This document shows, one piece after another, positions 1-5,537 of a DNA stretch of 5,831 nt. This stretch comes from Caldifarciminota bacterium (lineage in GTDB: Bacteria; Hydrothermota; Hydrothermia; B15-G9; WFZT01). Every line of letters begins with the position of its first letter. Position 1 is the stretch's first letter. A program made the translations under genes and the position numbers. Where the stretch lies: assembly GCA_026991055.1 (NCBI GenBank), contig JALXCE010000187.1, positions 1-5,831 on the forward strand. The letters are read 5' to 3'. The notes under the pieces were generated by a model that saw only the letters and a list, made by a program, of their open reading frames with translations, was not told the DNA's origin and made no database searches.

Positions 1-1
1 C

Positions 2-118
2 TTTTTTGAAATATTGGATTTTGTTAGAAGAGAAGTATATTGGGAGGTAGCCCCTGAAATTAATTGTGTGGTAGGTAAATTTGAGGAAACGGTATCTTTT
101 CGGGTAGATTATTTTTGA
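2..118 (+). CDS. C-terminal end of an unidentified protein (partial, 5' end outside window)
   Basis: An open frame enters from the left edge and runs 38 codons to a TGA at 116-118. The fragment begins FFEILDFVRREVYW and ends VSFRVDYF. I do not recognise the family. The last residues alternate polar and hydrophobic and finish with a terminal Phe preceded by Tyr at -2. Bacterial outer-membrane beta-barrel proteins often end this way, but so short a fragment cannot prove it. The next gene on the same strand starts about 50 bp downstream, after a separate candidate promoter, so the two may or may not be co-transcribed. The reading could be chance, because a stop-free stretch of 38 codons is not rare. 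The protein-like composition and the position immediately before another + strand gene favour a real gene end. Confidence 0.5.
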   Translation, partial: FFEILDFVRREVYWEVAPEINCVVGKFEETVSFRVDYF

Positions 119-132
119 CGAAGATCGCGTTG

Positions 133-162
133 TTGACACTATTTGAAACATGTCTTAATAAT
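133..162 (+). promoter_or_regulatory. Candidate sigma-70 promoter of the lipoprotein gene
   Basis: A perfect -35 box TTGACA lies at 133-138. After an 18-bp spacer comes AATAAT at 157-162, which matches 5 of 6 consensus -10 positions but lacks the first T. An alternative -10, TAATAA at 156-161, has a 17-bp spacer and fits less well. The predicted transcription start falls at about 168-169, on the A of the ATG at 169. That would give a leaderless mRNA and explains why no Shine-Dalgarno precedes this ATG. The imperfect -10 keeps confidence moderate. Confidence 0.5.
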
Positions 163-168
163 ATTCAC

Positions 169-918
169 ATGAAATATGTGAAACTTCTGGTTGTTGTTTT
201 CGTATTTCTATCGTCGTGTGAAATTGTGCCCTCACCACAGCCTTTCAACTACTATTTCCCGCTCGATAAAAGTCCCAAAAGCTCAAAATTCCTTTCCACT
301 GCATATTTTCACTGGCCGTACAATAAATACGGTGTACGAGTACCTAAAGATACCATCCTTTACATACAGGACCTCAGTCCTACCGGAATAAAATTTGGAT
401 TAGTGGGAACTGCCAGGAGTGGAAAAGTTCTGTTCATGGCTTCTCCAAGGATAGAATTTGGTCAGTTTGTTGAACGTGAAAGCAAATTCGGTCTGGGAGA
501 CAGCGGCATCTCCATTGTGGGAACGGAAAAATATACCGTTCCCTATCTTGGCTTACACGTTTATCTTGCCGCTCAATACACGACCACACACTTTATACTG
601 GGCATGGGGAGTAGCTCGCTGAGTTATAACTTTATGGTACCCAGAGTTTCCTGGCCTATAAGTTTCGCAACAGATGCTGATCTTTTCCATCTCTACCAAT
701 TTTTCGTGTTCGGTAACAAAAAAATCAAGTTCTTTTTCGGCCCTCACTGGCATGTATTTCAAGCATCCTCTGGAATCAATGTGGGGACCGTTTTCTTCAA
801 TAAAGGGAAAGAGAAAATGCGAGTCCTCTTAGGTGTATCAATGAGTAAAGACTCGACTTATACCAAATACAACGTCTATCCTTATGCTTTCAATGCTGCA
901 ATCTGGTATATCCCTTAA
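169..918 (+). CDS. Putative lipoprotein of unknown function, beta-rich
   Basis: This encodes 249 residues. The start is placed at ATG 169 because the protein then opens with a canonical lipoprotein signal: MKYVK basic start, hydrophobic core at residues 6-14, and lipobox LSSC with the acylated Cys at residue 17. A longer reading from TTG at 115 is possible but would put 18 odd residues before the signal. Mature residue +2 is Glu, which is not the Asp inner-membrane retention signal, so the protein may reach the outer membrane or the outer surface. The mature part has no catalytic motif I recognise. It is rich in Phe, Tyr, Gly and short alternating hydrophobic stretches (about residues 72-80, 124-136, 187-198, 203-210, 217-225 and 236-248), suggesting an all-beta fold, possibly barrel-like. 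No Shine-Dalgarno is visible. The stop TAA at 916-918 overlaps the stop of the convergent dehydrogenase gene. The lipoprotein assignment is firm; the function is unknown. Confidence 0.82.
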   Translation: MKYVKLLVVVFVFLSSCEIVPSPQPFNYYFPLDKSPKSSKFLSTAYFHWPYNKYGVRVPKDTILYIQDLSPTGIKFGLVGTARSGKVLFMASPRIEFGQFVERESKFGLGDSGISIVGTEKYTVPYLGLHVYLAAQYTTTHFILGMGSSSLSYNFMVPRVSWPISFATDADLFHLYQFFVFGNKKIKFFFGPHWHVFQASSGINVGTVFFNKGKEKMRVLLGVSMSKDSTYTKYNVYPYAFNAAIWYIP

Positions 919-1643
919 TCCATATACCTTGCACCGTTGATATCCACCACCTCACCATCAACGTAATCATTTTCAATAAGGAAAACGACCACGTGTGCGA
1001 TTTCCTCAGGAGTGGCAATCCTCCCAATCGGGGTAATTTTTGCAAGTCTATCTTTTACATCATCCGGGATCATCTCCGTATCCACAGGACCCGGTGCCAC
1101 TGCGTTGACTGTAATCTTTCTCGGGGCAAGCTCAGAGGCAAGGGCAAATGTGAATCCGATTAGCCCCGCTTTTGAAGCGGCATAATGCACACCCGCGACA
1201 CCCCCCATCTTTCCAGCTATCGACGAGATATTCACAATCTTTCCACCATCTGGAATGTGCGGGAGCGCGGCCTTTGTCACAAGAAATGCACCCTTTAAAT
1301 TGATATCCATGAGCCAGTCCCATTCCTCCTCAGTAATCTCAAAAGTCGTGAAATGGTCTGGAAAGACACCTGCATTGTTTACAAGAATGTCAATTTGACC
1401 AAACTTTTCAACGAACTCTCTAACCATCCTCTCCACCTCATCCCTCTTTGAAACGTCAGCCTTAAAAATTTCAGCCTGCACACCGGCCTTTAGAACTTCA
1501 TTTTTAACCTGCTCCGCGTCAGTCTTCCTTGCCCTGTAGTTTATCCCTATATTTGCTCCCTTTACTGCAAGACTCAGTGCAATGGCCCTGCCGATGCCCC
1601 TCGAGGCACCTGTTATTAATGCATTCTTACCTTTAATCTCCAT
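915..1643 (-). CDS. FabG-like short-chain dehydrogenase/reductase (SDR family)
   Basis: A 242-residue classical SDR, close in length to FabG (about 245), expected to be a cytosolic NAD(P)-dependent carbonyl reductase or alcohol dehydrogenase. The Rossmann cofactor motif TGASRGIG is at residues 11-18. NNAG is at 89-92, and the active-site residues are Asn115, Ser141, Tyr154 and Lys158 (YxxxK). An Arg-rich turn after beta-2 (NYRARK, 35-40) suggests NADP(H) preference, as in FabG. The PG motif (APGPVDTEM) follows at about 183-191. The C-terminus (DINGARYMD) departs from the usual xDGG ending. This is the last gene of a four-gene operon: it starts 4 nt after the TSUP permease stop behind a very strong Shine-Dalgarno. 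No fatty-acid synthesis genes are nearby, so a true FabG role is not supported. It more likely reduces an aldehyde or ketone belonging to the operon's pathway. Family assignment is near certain; substrate is unknown. Confidence 0.95.
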   Translation of the reverse strand: MEIKGKNALITGASRGIGRAIALSLAVKGANIGINYRARKTDAEQVKNEVLKAGVQAEIFKADVSKRDEVERMVREFVEKFGQIDILVNNAGVFPDHFTTFEITEEEWDWLMDINLKGAFLVTKAALPHIPDGGKIVNISSIAGKMGGVAGVHYAASKAGLIGFTFALASELAPRKITVNAVAPGPVDTEMIPDDVKDRLAKITPIGRIATPEEIAHVVVFLIENDYVDGEVVDINGARYMD

Positions 1644-1647
1644 TTTA

Positions 1648-1655
1648 TCACCTCC
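1648..1655 (-). promoter_or_regulatory. Strong ribosome-binding site of the SDR gene, overlapping the upstream stop codon
   Basis: Read on the minus strand, GGAGGTGA is an 8-base match to the 16S anti-Shine-Dalgarno, and TAAA separates its last A from the ATG at 1643. Its last three bases are the TGA stop of the permease gene. Ribosomes finishing the permease therefore terminate on the site that recruits initiation of the dehydrogenase. This fixes the start and indicates coupled, probably strong, translation of the last operon gene. Confidence 0.85.
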
Positions 1656-2364
1656 CTAAAATTATAGAAATTCCCCCAACTAAAAGGATATAGAGCACTA
1701 TGAGCTTAAATTTCACCTCATCCACCCTCCTGTGGAGCTGTTCACCGAAAAATAGGCTCAAAGCCACCACAGGCAGCAAGATAGCTGTTTTAAAAGCCAC
1801 CGAGACATCGAGGATATGAATAAAAACGTATCCTCCAAGGAGCAGAATGTCCATGATGATCCAGAGGAGTGAGAGAGTGCTTCGGAATGTGGATTTGGAT
1901 TTATTGAGTTTATTGAGAACATAGACCACGAGGGGGCCACCGGAGGCGTACATACCTTCGACGACACCGGCGAGGAAAAGGAGAGGGGGTGCCTGCCGCT
2001 TCGCGGCAGGCACCCCCTTCCTGAAATTCACAAGCTCAAATGTCGCAAGGCCCACAACAAGAATCCCCAGTAAAACCCTCGAATCCCCCGCATAACTCTT
2101 AAAAATCTCAAATCCAATAATTGACCCTGCAATCATGAGCGGCAAAATCCTTCTGAACAGTAGACCGAAATCCACAAATTCCCCATGTTTTGCAACAATA
2201 TAGATGTTCAAAAGCAGGTCAAGTAAAACCAGCACGGGCAGGATTGTTTTTATGGGGTAGAAAAAAGAACCAAAAGTCACGGCAAGGATGATACTCCCAA
2301 ACCCTGTCATTGCCTGAATCGTGTAAGAGAAAAGTATGATGAGCGCTAAGAGCACAAATTCCAT
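1648..2364 (-). CDS. TSUP (TauE/SafE) family anion permease
   Basis: A 238-residue inner-membrane protein with about eight hydrophobic segments in two halves, of typical or slightly short length for the TauE/SafE family (Pfam PF01925). Half one carries QAMTGFGS (17-24), the characteristic first-repeat motif. Half two carries the matching glycine-rich motif, GVVEGMYASGGP at 133-144. A hydrophilic linker at about 114-126 separates the halves. Members export or import sulfite, organosulfonates such as sulfoacetate, and other small anions; the substrate here is not determined. I chose ATG 2364 rather than the TTG one codon earlier, because the ATG forms a TGATG overlap with the stop of the symporter gene. 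No good Shine-Dalgarno is visible, so translation probably depends on coupling. Third gene of the operon. Codons 116-127 coincide with a large perfect inverted repeat. Family certain, substrate unknown. Confidence 0.9.
   Translation of the reverse strand: MEFVLLALIILFSYTIQAMTGFGSIILAVTFGSFFYPIKTILPVLVLLDLLLNIYIVAKHGEFVDFGLLFRRILPLMIAGSIIGFEIFKSYAGDSRVLLGILVVGLATFELVNFRKGVPAAKRQAPPLLFLAGVVEGMYASGGPLVVYVLNKLNKSKSTFRSTLSLLWIIMDILLLGGYVFIHILDVSVAFKTAILLPVVALSLFFGEQLHRRVDEVKFKLIVLYILLVGGISIILGR
1984..2018. repeat. Perfect 16-bp inverted repeat with 3-nt loop inside the TSUP permease gene
   Basis: The arms at 1984-1999 and 2003-2018 are exact reverse complements (left arm AGGGGGTGCCTGCCGC), with TTC as the loop. 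On the mRNA strand the tip reads GCGAAGC, a sequence known to form an exceptionally stable mini-hairpin. The arms are much richer in G+C than the surrounding gene. The stretch encodes residues 116-127 (KGVPAAKRQAPP), in the polar linker between the two halves of the permease, and does not break the frame. Its 33-nt core (15+3+15) is exactly 11 codons. It may be an inserted palindromic element comparable in kind to Rickettsia palindromic elements; this is inference. Confidence 0.85.
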
Positions 2365-3716
2365 CAAAATCTTGGCGGGCCCCAGAGCTTTACCACTTTA
2401 ATACTCGCAAAAATCACAAGTCCAATGGCCGCAAAAACCATAGTTGTAAACAGGGTACTCCATTTCCACCAGAATGGGCCATTTATGATGACCGTGAGCC
2501 CACCGATTATGGGCACCACTAAAAGATTCATTATCCCGATCTCTTTGGCAACCGGTGAATTGAACTCAGGGTCAACTATTCTGAGGAGCAAAAGACCACT
2601 TGAAACGGTCCCTGTAACTGTCCCGTAAATGGCGGCAATCCTTTCAAGATTGTAGGATGGCAGCCTTTTACCCAGGAATACCACGACAATAGTGGTGAGG
2701 ACACCTGCCGTGATAGAGATGAGCAGCAAAGGAACCACGTGTTTTGCCACGATGGCGATCTGGATAGCTGTTCCTGTTGCAACAATCAAGAAGTCAACCG
2801 ATGCCCCTGTAATTCTCCGCTGAATTCCGGGATCAATCAGGTACTCGACTCCCAGCATGGAGATGATTTTTCTCACGATGTATGCAAATGCCATGCCCAC
2901 GATAAAGAAGAACCCCCATGCCATTTTCGCATAGTCAGCCGGGAAATGTGGGGCAAGAAATCTGATGAAGTAGTAAGTGATGAGATAAACCAGTCCCACG
3001 AGGGCAAGGTGGAATGCCACAGTATCAACATTTGCTGGATGCATGGTCGTTTTGCCCGCACATTTTTTCTCGCTCTCACTTTTATAAAATCCCCTGTAAA
3101 ATTCCTCACCAAGGTCACCACCCTTTGCAAGTCCCTTTCTAATCCCCCAATTGACAAGTGGCACACCCACGAAGAATGCAAAGAGAAAACCGATGGTGGC
3201 AAAGGAAAGACCCACAGTGGCTGCTCCCTGAAAGCCAAAGGTTTCCCATACTTTGCCAAAGGAAAGGGCTTCCCCTGGCCCTTCGTTAAATCCGAGGGCC
3301 GTCAAAAACCCAAAGGATGGATGAATGTGACTGCCCATCACAAGAAAAGCAAAAACAATCAAGCCACCGATAACCGTCTGGAGAGGGAAGGTAACCCCTT
3401 GAACAAGTGCCATCCAGAGAGAGCCCCTGAAGATTTCTTTTCCCATCTTATTTTCATGCATTAAGGGCGGGGTCAATCCAATGGAGATAAATGAAATATT
3501 GAAAAAGTGGTAAGCGAATGCCTGGACGGTTTCCTGGCTCATATGCACGAGCCCGGAATTCAGAAGAATCAAGCCATAAATTCCACCGATAAGCGAGCTC
3601 GGGAAGAGGTATTTCTGGAAAAATTTGACCTTCGCGCGGGTAATTATTCCGAGGACAAGCATAAATGAAAGGAATGAAAATACCAGTATCCCCTCAAAAG
3701 GGAAGGGTGTTTTCAT
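2364..3716 (-). CDS. Sodium:glutamate symporter-like transporter (ESS/GltS family)
   Basis: A 450-residue polytopic inner-membrane protein resembling GltS-type sodium:glutamate symporters, somewhat longer than E. coli GltS (about 400). The protein has two hydrophobic halves. Each contains a glycine-rich, probably re-entrant segment: GFNEGPGEALSFG at 142-154 and YGTVTGTVSSG at 364-374. These correspond in position to the paired Gly-rich motifs of GltS. A charged loop at about 191-228 joins the halves. The family imports glutamate or related carboxylates with Na+; the GFNEGPGE variant suggests a subfamily whose substrate I cannot name. The start at 3716 is supported by AAGGAGG at 3724-3730 (minus strand), 7 nt upstream. 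Second gene of the operon, 15 nt after the PLP enzyme and ending in a TGATG overlap with the permease. It plausibly supplies the PLP enzyme's substrate or exchanges substrate for product. Transporter status is very secure, ESS assignment good, exact substrate unknown. Confidence 0.82.
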   Translation of the reverse strand: MKTPFPFEGILVFSFLSFMLVLGIITRAKVKFFQKYLFPSSLIGGIYGLILLNSGLVHMSQETVQAFAYHFFNISFISIGLTPPLMHENKMGKEIFRGSLWMALVQGVTFPLQTVIGGLIVFAFLVMGSHIHPSFGFLTALGFNEGPGEALSFGKVWETFGFQGAATVGLSFATIGFLFAFFVGVPLVNWGIRKGLAKGGDLGEEFYRGFYKSESEKKCAGKTTMHPANVDTVAFHLALVGLVYLITYYFIRFLAPHFPADYAKMAWGFFFIVGMAFAYIVRKIISMLGVEYLIDPGIQRRITGASVDFLIVATGTAIQIAIVAKHVVPLLLISITAGVLTTIVVVFLGKRLPSYNLERIAAIYGTVTGTVSSGLLLLRIVDPEFNSPVAKEIGIMNLLVVPIIGGLTVIINGPFWWKWSTLFTTMVFAAIGLVIFASIKVVKLWGPPRF

Positions 3717-3731
3717 AGAGCTTCCTCCTTT

Positions 3732-5162
3732 TTATCTAAAGGTCATGTTTGTAAATTCGATTAGTAGCTCTTCCCTCAGTTGTGGAGGGAGTTCGTTTAA
3801 AACCTCATTTATAGGCGCAAATCTATCGGGCAGTTTTCCTCCCTCAAGCCCGGCAATTTTCATGAGCTTGAAGAGGGTATCTCCCTTTAAACCCATAGTT
3901 TTCACAACGGCAAGCATAGGTTTGACCTTTTTAAGAAGTGTGCCCGAAGGCAACTTCTTTGCCCTCTCAATTGCCTGTGAGAGGTCTTCTAAAAACTCAT
4001 CGATTTTGAAAACGTTTGAATAATTAATTGAAAGATGAATGTGCTCTCGGGATTTACCGTATTTGAGGGCGGGCTGGATATACCAACCCATGTGATTCAT
4101 TTCATCAATAATGTTGAATATGTTGACCGTACTTGAGGTGAATGCAATAAGCGTCATTTCAGGCTTTGTGATAAGCTCGAGGTCTGGATGATTTTCGATA
4201 AAATTCACCACTTTCTGGACGGCTTCTAATTTTCTTTTTGCAAACTCAAGGTAGCCCTCTTTACCGATGAAATTCAGGGTTGCCCATGCCGCGGCAAGGG
4301 GACCTCCGCTTTTTGTGCTCTGAATCGTGGTATTTAGCATTGTGTATCCCGTCCATCTGGAGCATGCAAAGTACTGGTATTTTCTGAGCTCACGTGTGCG
4401 GTAGAGGACAACCGATGCTCCTTTTGGCGCATAGGCATACTTATGAAGGTCCATGGAAATGGATGTGACTCCCGGCAGCGAAAAGTCAAAGAGCGGAACA
4501 TCCACTCCAAGCTCTCTAAAGAAAGGCAGGAGAAATCCACCCATGCATGCATCAGTGTGGAAAAGGATGCCGTGTTTTCTTGCAACTTCTGACATCTCTT
4601 CTATGGGGTCAATGACCCCGTGAGAATAGCAGGGGGCAGAGCCCACGATTAGGATAGTATTTTTGGTGATAGCCTTTTCAATGGCTTTAACATCGGCCTT
4701 CATGGTAGTGGGGTTAACGGGTGTTTGAACGAGTTTCACATCGAGGTAGTGAGCCGCTTTGTGGAAGGCAGCGTGGGCGGTTTCAGGAACAATCATTTCG
4801 GGATTTTTGATTTTTCGTTTTTTTCGAGCGTAGTCTCTTGCAGCTTTTACTGCGAGGATGATGCTTTCTGTGCCACCGCTTGTGAACGTGCCTGCGGCAT
4901 TTTCATCTCCGTTGAGGTGTCTGATAGCAAAATCCACGATGTCATTTTCCATCTTGAGGAGGCTCGGAAAGACGGTGAAATCCAGGCCGCTTTTGTGGTA
5001 AAACTTGAGCAGTGCCTCTTCTGCGACTTCGATGGGTTCTCTGCCCGGATCGAAAACGTATCCAAAGACTCTCCCTGATGACCAGTCCACATCATTTGCG
5101 GCTATTTCATCAAGGAGCTTGAATATCTCTTCTTTTGAAAGACCTTTTTCGGGTAGAAGCAT
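3732..5162 (-). CDS. PLP-dependent group II decarboxylase, sphingosine-1-phosphate-lyase-like
   Basis: A 476-residue cytosolic fold-type I PLP enzyme (Pyridoxal_deC, PF00282). TSGGTES (94-100) binds the cofactor phosphate. His130 in the HAAFHKA stretch stacks on the PLP ring. Asp204 in HTDACMGG pairs with the pyridine nitrogen. Lys241 in DLHKYAYAPKG is the Schiff-base lysine. The HAAFxKA, DAC and HKYxYAPKG motifs, including a second Lys at 247, are hallmarks of the sphingosine-1-phosphate lyase branch rather than of GadB. However, the tyrosine and the HPD histidine that I recall as holding the substrate phosphate in true lyases align with Phe33 and Asp61 here. The substrate may therefore be a different amino acid or amine, through decarboxylation or aldehyde-releasing cleavage. 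A C-terminal tail at about 405-476 is longer than I expect. Start ATG 5162 has AAGGAG at 5170-5175, 7 nt upstream. First gene of the operon. Annotation pipelines may call it glutamate or tyrosine decarboxylase. Confidence 0.9.
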   Translation of the reverse strand: MLLPEKGLSKEEIFKLLDEIAANDVDWSSGRVFGYVFDPGREPIEVAEEALLKFYHKSGLDFTVFPSLLKMENDIVDFAIRHLNGDENAAGTFTSGGTESIILAVKAARDYARKKRKIKNPEMIVPETAHAAFHKAAHYLDVKLVQTPVNPTTMKADVKAIEKAITKNTILIVGSAPCYSHGVIDPIEEMSEVARKHGILFHTDACMGGFLLPFFRELGVDVPLFDFSLPGVTSISMDLHKYAYAPKGASVVLYRTRELRKYQYFACSRWTGYTMLNTTIQSTKSGGPLAAAWATLNFIGKEGYLEFAKRKLEAVQKVVNFIENHPDLELITKPEMTLIAFTSSTVNIFNIIDEMNHMGWYIQPALKYGKSREHIHLSINYSNVFKIDEFLEDLSQAIERAKKLPSGTLLKKVKPMLAVVKTMGLKGDTLFKLMKIAGLEGGKLPDRFAPINEVLNELPPQLREELLIEFTNMTFR

Positions 5163-5182
5163 ACTCTGACTCCTTTCAGGTG

Positions 5183-5211
5183 AGTATATAAACGATGTTA
5201 CGCGCTGTCAA
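5183..5211 (-). promoter_or_regulatory. Sigma-70 promoter of the four-gene operon
   Basis: On the minus strand, a perfect TTGACA (5206-5211 on the plus-strand numbering) and TATACT (5183-5188, 5 of 6 to consensus) are separated by exactly 17 bp. Transcription should start near 5176, giving a leader of about 14 nt that contains the Shine-Dalgarno AAGGAG and little else. That leaves no room for a riboswitch or attenuator. Any regulation should therefore act at the promoter or upstream of it. Confidence 0.85.
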
Positions 5212-5223
5212 CGTACAAAACTC

Positions 5224-5257
5224 TCTTCTCCCTCATAAATTTTTTGAGGGGAGAGGA
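5224..5257. repeat. Imperfect hairpin upstream of the operon promoter
   Basis: TCTTCTCCCTCA (5224-5235) pairs with TGAGGGGAGAGGA (5245-5257) with one bulged G and one G-T wobble, around a 9-nt AT loop. Short T runs flank it on both strands (ATTTTAA after it on plus, TTTTG after it on minus). It could therefore act as a weak bidirectional terminator insulating the operon from upstream transcription. It may equally be a decayed copy of the same repeat type seen further right. Confidence 0.5.
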
Positions 5258-5400
5258 TTTTAAGGTGAGAGGATTCATTTTAATTCTCTTGATTTTAAAC
5301 GGAATCTCCATGAGCTTGTTAGGAAAATCTCAATTTTAGTTACCAGTCCACCGAATACTTATAACATCAATGATAATTGCATATCAGTCGATAATTTTTC

Positions 5401-5431
5401 CTCCTTCCCCCGGGAGAGAGGGGCAAGGGAG
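5401..5431. repeat. Imperfect purine/pyrimidine hairpin
   Basis: CTCCTTCCCC (5401-5410) pairs with GGGGCAAGGGAG (5420-5431) with two single-base bulges (C5424 and G5427) around the loop CGGGAGAGA. Composition and arm style match the perfect hairpin about 110 bp to the right, so this looks like a degenerate relative. No function is evident. Confidence 0.5.
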
Positions 5432-5512
5432 AATGGGGAAAGCTTAACATTCTTTAAAATATCGAGGAAACGATATTCCTATGTTAAATTAACTTTTTCC
5501 ATTCCACCCCAA

Positions 5513-5537
5513 CCCTCCCTTCCAAAGGAAGGGAGGG
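5513..5537. repeat. Perfect 11-bp hairpin, intergenic repeat or terminator-like
   Basis: CCCTCCCTTCC (5513-5523) and GGAAGGGAGGG (5527-5537) are exact reverse complements separated by AAA. ATTTTC follows on the plus strand, a weak T tract. No plus-strand gene ends immediately before it, so a terminator role lacks a client. I favour an intergenic palindromic repeat, related in composition to the two hairpins to the left. Confidence 0.7.

Noticed and set aside
115..168. Alternative TTG start at 115 for the lipoprotein, overlapping the TGA of the upstream gene fragment
   Set aside because: It would put 18 residues before a textbook signal peptide, has no Shine-Dalgarno at a useful distance, and a candidate promoter lies inside this stretch.
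915..1643. Naming the SDR fabG for fatty-acid synthesis
   Set aside because: The motifs fit, but no acyl carrier protein, FabD, FabF or related gene is nearby and the operon context is different.
2365..2367. TTG as the start of the TSUP permease
   Set aside because: The next codon is ATG and forms the common TGATG overlap with the symporter stop; the TTG adds only one residue.
2739..3464. A 241-codon open frame on the plus strand
   Set aside because: It lies entirely antisense to the symporter gene. Its product is rich in His, Cys and Lys with no recognisable domain, as expected for the complement of a membrane-protein gene.
3625..5078. Plus-strand open frames of 117-132 codons at 3625-4023 and 4725-5078
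   Set aside because: Both are antisense to the well-supported PLP enzyme (one also overlaps the symporter start) and show no domain, signal or ribosome-binding site.
3732..5162. Naming the PLP enzyme outright as sphingosine-1-phosphate lyase, with a sphingolipid degradation operon
   Set aside because: The phosphate-contact residues appear substituted, and an amino-acid-type symporter in the operon points to another substrate.
5370..5447. A 25-codon ATG frame in the intergenic region
   Set aside because: No Shine-Dalgarno is visible, and it runs through an imperfect hairpin, giving a repeat-type PSPGREGQG composition.
5221..5537. CRISPR array
   Set aside because: The three hairpins differ in sequence and spacing, and there are no regularly spaced identical direct repeats.
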